In this document: in pieces, positions 58,506 through 64,000 of the stretch | How positions within the stretch are numbered: the stretch's first letter is position 1 | How the letters are laid out: each line of letters starts with the position of its first letter | Source: Zoogloea sp041908905 | Lineage (GTDB): Bacteria > Pseudomonadota > Gammaproteobacteria > Burkholderiales > Rhodocyclaceae | NCBI RefSeq assembly: GCF_041908905.1 | Contig: NZ_JAYREK010000014.1 | Span: 1-64,000 of the forward strand | Reading direction: 5' to 3' | Length of the DNA: 64,000 bases | Notes under the pieces: generated by a model | What the model was told of the DNA's origin: nothing | The model's database searches: none | What the model saw: only the letters and a program-made list of their open reading frames with translations | Translations under genes and position numbers: made by a program

Positions 58506-61500
58506 ATGTGCTCCGACCCTGCCTGCCCCGCTCCCCACGCCGCCGGCGCTGACGACGCTGCCGCCATCCGCATCCGCGGCGCCCGCCAGAACAACCTCAA
58601 GAACCTGTCCCTCGACATCCCCCACCACGAGCTGGTGGTGGTGACCGGCGTGTCCGGCTCGGGCAAGAGCTCGCTGGTGTTCGACACCCTCTATGCCGAG
58701 GGCCAGCGCCGCTACGTCGAGACCTTCTCGCCCTACGCACGGCAGTTCCTCGACCGCATGGACAAGCCCCAGGTGGATCGCATCGAGGGCGTGCCGCCGG
58801 CGATCGCCATCGACCAGACCAACCCGGTGCGCACCTCCCGCTCGACGGTGGGGACGATGACCGAGCTGGCCGACCACTTCAAGCTGCTCTACGCCCGGGC
58901 CGCGCGCCTGCACTGCCGCGGCTGCGGCCAGCCGGTGCAGCGCGACACGCCGGCCACGGTGTTCGCCGACCTGTCGGCCCGCGCCGCGGCGGCCGGCGAC
59001 CCGCGCCTGGTGGTCAGCTTCCCGGTCACGGTGCCGGCCAGCTTCAGCGAGGACGAGATCACCGAGCTGCTGGCCCGCCAGGGCTACACCCGCATCCACG
59101 CCCGCGACGGCAGCCTGCTGCACGTGGTGCAGGACCGCTTCCGCCTCGCCGGCGCCGAGCACGCCCGGGTGATGGAGGCCCTCGAGACCGCCTTCGCCGC
59201 CGGCCACGGCCGCCTCACCGTGCACGCGCTGGGCGAGGGTGGCGAGACCCGCTGGAAGTTCAGCACCGGCCTGCACTGCGCCGACTGCGACATCGCCTAC
59301 GCCGAGCCGACGCCCAGCCTGTTCTCCTTCAACTCGCCGGTGGGCGCCTGCGACACCTGCCGCGGCTTCGGGCGGGTGATCGGCGTCGATTTCGGGCTGG
59401 TCATTCCCGACGAATCGAAGACCCTCGCCGAAGGCGCGGTGAAGCCCTGGCAGAGCCCCAGCTTCAAGGAGTGCCAGGACGACCTCGCCCGGATGGCCAA
59501 AAAGTACGGCGTGGCGATGGACATCCCCTTCCGCGACCTCCCCGCCGAGCACCGCCGCTGGGTGCTCGAAGGCGACGACAAGTGGAAGAACTGGGATTCC
59601 AGCTGGCCGCGCCACTGGTACGGCGTGCGCCACTTCTTCGACTGGCTGGAGACCAAGGCCTACAAGATGCACATCCGGGTGCTGCTGTCGCGCTACCGCA
59701 GCTACACCGAATGCCCGGCCTGCCACGGCGCCCGCCTCAAGCCGGATGCGCTGCTGTGGCGTCTCCAGCGCCGGGCTGAGGAAGGCGTGGGGGCGGCGGA
59801 TCGTCAGCGTACCGCTGCGGCGCCGGGCCTCCTCGCCGGATCCCTCGCGATCCACCAGCTTCTCGCGCTGCCCATCGACGAGGTCGGGCCCTTCGTCGCC
59901 GCGCTGGCGCTGCCCGCACCGCTGGACGAGGCCACCGAGCTGCTGCTCGGCGAGATCCGCGGCCGCCTGCGCTACCTGCAGGACGTGGGCCTCGGCTATC
60001 TCACGCTGGATCGTCAGTCGCGCACCCTGTCGGGCGGCGAGGTGCAGCGCATCAACCTCACCACCGCGCTGGGGACCTCGCTGGTGAACACCCTGTTCGT
60101 GCTCGACGAGCCGTCCATCGGCCTGCACCCGCGGGACATCGGGCGCATCCTCGGGGTGATGGAGCGCCTGCGTGACGCCGGCAACTCGCTGGTCGTCGTC
60201 GAGCACGACCCGCAGCTGATGCTCGCCGCCGACCGCCTGCTCGACATCGGCCCCGGCCCCGGCGAGCGCGGCGGCGAGATCGTCGCCTACGGCGTGCCCA
60301 CCGCCATCGCCAACGACCCCGCCTCCCTCACCGGCGCCTACCTCGCCGGCCGCAAGCGCGTCGACACCCGCCGCCAGCCGCGCCCGGTGACCGAGGGCGA
60401 CGCACGCCTCACCCTCACCGGCGCCCGCCAGCACAACCTGCAGGGCGTCGATCTGGCGATCCCGCTGCGGCGGCTGGTGGGCATCACCGGCGTGTCCGGC
60501 TCGGGCAAATCCACGCTGATCCAGGATGTGCTGTTCCCGGCGCTGGCCAAGCACTTCGGCCAGCCGGCCGAGCCGCCCGGCGCCTTCGACGGGCTGGCCG
60601 GCCTGGACCACATCAAGGGCGTGGTGATGGTGGACCAGTCGCCCATCGGCAAGAGCGCCCGCTCCAACCCGGTGAGCTACGTGGGCGCCTGGGACGCCAT
60701 CCGCAAGCTCTTCGCCAACCTCGACGAGGCCAAGGAGCGCGGCTACACGCCGGGCACCTTCAGCTTCAACTCCGGCACCGGGCGCTGCCCCACCTGCACC
60801 GGCTCGGGCTTCGAGCACGTCGAGATGCAGTTTTTGTCGGATGTGTATCTGCGCTGCCCGGACTGCGACGGCAAGCGCTACCGGCCGGATATCCTGGCCC
60901 TTCAATGGCGCGGCAGGAGCGTGGCCGACGTGCTCGAGATGACCGTCTCCGAAGCCATCGCCTTCTTTGCCGATCAAAAGGCCGTGCTCGCCGCGCTGGC
61001 ACCGCTGGCCGACGTCGGCCTCGAATACCTGCGCCTCGGCCAGCCGGTGCCCACCCTGTCGGGCGGCGAGGCCCAGCGCCTCAAGCTCGCCGGCTACCTC
61101 GCCGAGGCCGCCCAGCTGGCCGGCAAGAAGGCGAAGAAGGGCGCCACCGGTGATGAGCCCGGCCTGCTTTTCCTGTTCGACGAGCCCACTACCGGCCTGC
61201 ACTTCGAGGACGTCGCCACGCTGCTGTCGGCCTTCGAGAAGCTGCTGGATGCCGGCCACTCGCTGGTCGTCATCGAGCACAACCTCGACGTGATCGCCGC
61301 CGCCGACTGGCTGGTGGACCTGGGCCCCGAGGGCGGCAGCGGCGGCGGGATGATCGTCGCCGAAGGCACGCCGGCCCAGCTCGTCGCCACCCCGGCCTCC
61401 CACACCGGGCGGGCCCTGGCCGACTACGCCGCCCAGCTCGCCGCGCTGCAGGCGGCGCCGGTGGTGGCCGAGCCGCCGGTGCGCTACCGCGCCGTGCCCG

Positions 61501-64000
61501 ACCCGGCGATCACCATCCGCCACGCCCGCCACCACAACCTGCAGAACGTCAGCCTCAGCATCCCCCGCGACCGGTTCACGGTGATCACCGGCCTGTCCGG
61601 CTCGGGCAAATCCACGCTGGCCTTCGACATCGTGTTCGGCGAGGGCCAGCGCCGCTACCTGGAGTCCCTCAACGCCTACGCCCGCCAGTTCGCCCAGCCC
61701 TCGGCGCGGCCGGACGTGGACGCCATCTTCGGCATCCCGCCCACCGTCGCCATCGAGCAGCGGGTCAGCCGCGGCGGGCGCAAGAGCACGGTGGGCACCC
61801 TCACCGAGATCCAGCCCTTCCTGCGCCTGCTCTACGTGAAGCTCGGCACCCAGTACTGCCCCGACTGCGACGTGCCCGTCACGCCCCAGAGCTTCGAGGC
61901 CATCGTCGCCCAGATCATGCGCGAAGCGGCCGGCCAGTCAGTGGAGCTGCTGGCACCGCTGGTGGTGAACCGCAAGGGCCTGTACACCGACCTCGCCAAG
62001 TGGGCCCGCGGCAAGGGCTTCGAGCAGTTGCGGGTGGATGGCGACTACCTGCCCACCAAAAAATGGCCGCGCCTCGACCGCTACAAGGAGCACAACATCG
62101 AGCTGCCGGTGGGCCAGGTGCAGGTCGGCCCCGCCACGGAGGCCGCCCTGCGCGAGCAGGTGCAGGCCGCGCTGGAGCACGGCAAGGGCGTGCTCAAGGT
62201 GAATCGCCTCGACGCGCCCGGCACGCCGCTGCTCACCCTGTCCACCCTGCGGGCCTGCCCCGACTGCGGCACCAGCTTCCCCGAGCCCGACCCGCGGCTG
62301 TTCTCCTACAACGCCAAGCACGGCTGGTGTCCGGACTGCTACGGCACCGGCCTCAAGATCGCCGGCCGCGTCGACAACCCCGACGACCTCGACCTCGGCG
62401 AACTCGACACCGAGACCGACGAGGCCTGCCCCAGTTGCCACGGCGCCCGCCTCAACCCGGTGGCCCGCGCGGTGCGCTTCCGCGACCTCGGCCTGCATGA
62501 GCTGGCGTCGCTGGCGGTGGGCAAGGTGTCCGGCTTCTTCGCGGGCCTGCAACTGGCCCGCCGCGAGGCCGAGATCGGCCGCGACCTGGTCGCCGAGATC
62601 CGCGGCCGGCTCGACTTTCTGCAGCAGGTCGGCCTCGGCTACCTGGCCCTCGACCGCGCCGCGCCCACCCTGTCCGGCGGCGAGGCCCAGCGCATCCGGC
62701 TGGCGGCCCAGCTGGGCTCCAACCTCACCGGGGTGTGCTACATCCTCGACGAGCCCACCATCGGCCTACACCCGCGGGACAACCAGCTGCTGCTCGACAC
62801 CCTCGAGGCCCTGCGCGGCCGCGGCAACACCCTGCTGGTGGTGGAGCACGACGAGGACACCATCCGCCGCGCCGACCACGTCATCGACCTCGGCCCCGGC
62901 GCCGGGGTGCGCGGCGGCCGGGTGGTGGCCGAGGGACGTCTGGCCGACCTGATGGCGGCCCCCGAGTCGGCCACCGGGCGCTGCCTGCTGGCGCCGCTGC
63001 AGCACCCGCTGGCCCCGCGCCGGCCGGTGGCCGAAGACCATCCGGCCCTGGTGGTCGAGGGCGCCACGCTGCACAACCTGAAGAACGTCAGCGCCCGCGT
63101 GCCGCTGGGCCGCCTGACGGTGGTCACCGGCGTCTCCGGCTCGGGCAAGTCCACCTTCGCCCGCGACGTGCTGCACGCCAGCCTGGCCGCGGAAGCGCCG
63201 GTGGGCTGTACCCGCCTCGCCGGGCGCGAGCTGATCGGCCGCCTGCTGGAGGTGGACCAGACCCCCATCGGCAAGACCCCGCGCTCCTGCCCGGCCACCT
63301 ACATCGGCTTCTGGGACGCCATCCGCAAGCTGTTCGCCGACACCAACGAGGCGAAGATCCGCGGCTGGACGGCCTCACGCTTCTCCTTCAACACCGGCGC
63401 CGGGCGCTGCCCGGTGTGCGAGGGCCAGGGCCAGATCACCGTCGAGATGAACTTCCTGCCCGACGTGAAGCTGCCCTGCGAGGCCTGCGGCGGCGCCCGC
63501 TTCAACCCCGAGACCCTGGCCGTGCGCTGGAAGGGCAAGAGCGTCGCCGAGGTGCTGAACATGGCCGTCGAGGACGCGGTGGATTTCTTCTCTGCCCACC
63601 CGTCCATCGCCCATCCGCTCAAGCTGCTGCAGGACGTGGGCCTCGGCTACCTCACCCTTGGCCAGCCCAGCCCGACGCTGTCGGGCGGCGAAGCCCAGCG
63701 CATCAAGCTGGTCTCCGAGCTGGCCAAGGTGCGCGGCCGGGCCGGCGAATCGCCCAGCGGCCCGGGCCGCCCGCTGCCCCCCGAGAAGCACACCCTCTAC
63801 GTGCTCGACGAGCCCACCGTCGGCCTCCACATGGCCGACGTGGAGAAGCTGATCCACGTGCTGCACCGCCTTGCCGCGGCCGGCCACACGGTGCTGGTCA
63901 TCGAGCACGACCTCGACCTGATGGCCGAGGCCGACTGGATCATCGACCTCGGCCCGGAAGGGGGCGACGGCGGCGGCGAGATCGTCGCGGAGGGGCCGCC
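58506..64000 (+). CDS. uvrA: Double-length UvrA-type ATPase (tandem UvrA), 3' end outside the window
   Basis: 1831 codons are visible and the frame is still open at the edge. It is two UvrA-like proteins in tandem: four Walker A sites (GVSGSGKSS at residue 48, GVSGSGKST at 662, GLSGSGKST at 1029, GVSGSGKST at 1542). Each half carries its own UvrA zinc modules (CADC...CDTC and CPTC...CPDC in the first half; CPDC...CPDC and CPVC...CEAC in the second). SGGE signatures are found in each cassette. UvrA normally works as a dimer, so this may be a single-chain dimer. Such long paralogues are annotated in several proteobacteria and their role is not established; a standard-length UvrA is presumably elsewhere. 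No LexA operator is seen upstream. TACAAT at 58470-58475 could be its -10. Confidence 0.9.
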   Translation, partial: MCSDPACPAPHAAGADDAAAIRIRGARQNNLKNLSLDIPHHELVVVTGVSGSGKSSLVFDTLYAEGQRRYVETFSPYARQFLDRMDKPQVDRIEGVPPAIAIDQTNPVRTSRSTVGTMTELADHFKLLYARAARLHCRGCGQPVQRDTPATVFADLSARAAAAGDPRLVVSFPVTVPASFSEDEITELLARQGYTRIHARDGSLLHVVQDRFRLAGAEHARVMEALETAFAAGHGRLTVHALGEGGETRWKFSTGLHCADCDIAYAEPTPSLFSFNSPVGACDTCRGFGRVIGVDFGLVIPDESKTLAEGAVKPWQSPSFKECQDDLARMAKKYGVAMDIPFRDLPAEHRRWVLEGDDKWKNWDSSWPRHWYGVRHFFDWLETKAYKMHIRVLLSRYRSYTECPACHGARLKPDALLWRLQRRAEEGVGAADRQRTAAAPGLLAGSLAIHQLLALPIDEVGPFVAALALPAPLDEATELLLGEIRGRLRYLQDVGLGYLTLDRQSRTLSGGEVQRINLTTALGTSLVNTLFVLDEPSIGLHPRDIGRILGVMERLRDAGNSLVVVEHDPQLMLAADRLLDIGPGPGERGGEIVAYGVPTAIANDPASLTGAYLAGRKRVDTRRQPRPVTEGDARLTLTGARQHNLQGVDLAIPLRRLVGITGVSGSGKSTLIQDVLFPALAKHFGQPAEPPGAFDGLAGLDHIKGVVMVDQSPIGKSARSNPVSYVGAWDAIRKLFANLDEAKERGYTPGTFSFNSGTGRCPTCTGSGFEHVEMQFLSDVYLRCPDCDGKRYRPDILALQWRGRSVADVLEMTVSEAIAFFADQKAVLAALAPLADVGLEYLRLGQPVPTLSGGEAQRLKLAGYLAEAAQLAGKKAKKGATGDEPGLLFLFDEPTTGLHFEDVATLLSAFEKLLDAGHSLVVIEHNLDVIAAADWLVDLGPEGGSGGGMIVAEGTPAQLVATPASHTGRALADYAAQLAALQAAPVVAEPPVRYRAVPDPAITIRHARHHNLQNVSLSIPRDRFTVITGLSGSGKSTLAFDIVFGEGQRRYLESLNAYARQFAQPSARPDVDAIFGIPPTVAIEQRVSRGGRKSTVGTLTEIQPFLRLLYVKLGTQYCPDCDVPVTPQSFEAIVAQIMREAAGQSVELLAPLVVNRKGLYTDLAKWARGKGFEQLRVDGDYLPTKKWPRLDRYKEHNIELPVGQVQVGPATEAALREQVQAALEHGKGVLKVNRLDAPGTPLLTLSTLRACPDCGTSFPEPDPRLFSYNAKHGWCPDCYGTGLKIAGRVDNPDDLDLGELDTETDEACPSCHGARLNPVARAVRFRDLGLHELASLAVGKVSGFFAGLQLARREAEIGRDLVAEIRGRLDFLQQVGLGYLALDRAAPTLSGGEAQRIRLAAQLGSNLTGVCYILDEPTIGLHPRDNQLLLDTLEALRGRGNTLLVVEHDEDTIRRADHVIDLGPGAGVRGGRVVAEGRLADLMAAPESATGRCLLAPLQHPLAPRRPVAEDHPALVVEGATLHNLKNVSARVPLGRLTVVTGVSGSGKSTFARDVLHASLAAEAPVGCTRLAGRELIGRLLEVDQTPIGKTPRSCPATYIGFWDAIRKLFADTNEAKIRGWTASRFSFNTGAGRCPVCEGQGQITVEMNFLPDVKLPCEACGGARFNPETLAVRWKGKSVAEVLNMAVEDAVDFFSAHPSIAHPLKLLQDVGLGYLTLGQPSPTLSGGEAQRIKLVSELAKVRGRAGESPSGPGRPLPPEKHTLYVLDEPTVGLHMADVEKLIHVLHRLAAAGHTVLVIEHDLDLMAEADWIIDLGPEGGDGGGEIVAEGP

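Noticed and set aside
58071..61535. 1154-codon open frame on the minus strand opposite the UvrA-type gene
   Set aside because: Same compositional artefact; no recognisable domain.

Overview
The window is about 70% G+C and almost fully coding. Gene content and order point to a betaproteobacterium, most likely Rhodocyclales (Azoarcus/Thauera/Azospira-like). This is an inference from gatCAB next to mreBCD-mrdA-rodA-rlpA, mnmG-rsmG-parAB, rpoN-hpf-ptsN-hprK, fmt-def-LysM-dprA-smg, and the RibB protein with a degenerate RibA-like half. No rRNA, tRNA, CRISPR or prophage was seen. The only mobile DNA is the edge of an IS5-type element at position 1.

Layout: 1-97 start of a transposase; 289-5326 folate cyclo-ligase, lytic transglycosylase, NDUFA9-like SDR and CCA-adding enzyme; 5427-13558 a PbpC-like protein whose transpeptidase motifs are all lost, a DUF2905 protein, a hydrolase, MidA-type methyltransferase, pteridine reductase, TtcA, an FHA protein and a PsiF-repeat protein; 13673-19255 (minus) a run recA-recX-lptB-rpoN-hpf-ptsN-hprK behind a LexA-type operator; 19430-24088 (minus) pncC-pgpA-thiL-nusB-ribH-ribB(X)-ribE; 24219-24826 a CBS protein and a tiny lipoprotein candidate; 25060-29006 (minus) gatC-gatA-lipoprotein-gatB; 29114-35852 (plus) mreBCD, PBP2, RodA and RlpA, the cell-elongation set; 35969-36435 two small overlapping unknown genes behind a hairpin that covers the ribosome binding site; 36557-40818 (minus) mnmG-rsmG-parA-parB; 41153-46923 (plus) a large hybrid histidine kinase coupled to a hemerythrin-histidine kinase; 46973-54814 htpX, fmt, def, LysM protein, dprA, smg and topB; 54880-58427 an HDOD protein, a membrane protein and a DUF1631-like protein; 58506 to the right edge, a tandem double-length UvrA-type ATPase, cut by the window end.

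Most of this is housekeeping. The points that deserve a second look are: (i) the kinase pair, an apparent oxygen- or NO-responsive phosphorelay with no output regulator beside it; (ii) in-frame extra segments with foreign-looking codon use in both gatA and gatB; (iii) a GT51 enzyme joined to a pseudo-transpeptidase; (iv) a hairpin burying the Shine-Dalgarno of a Cys-rich small protein; (v) RlpA with Asp in place of the catalytic Glu and no lipobox; (vi) lptB and rpoN placed downstream of SOS-type recA-recX; (vii) the four-cassette UvrA. All calls come from reading the sequence; no database search was run.
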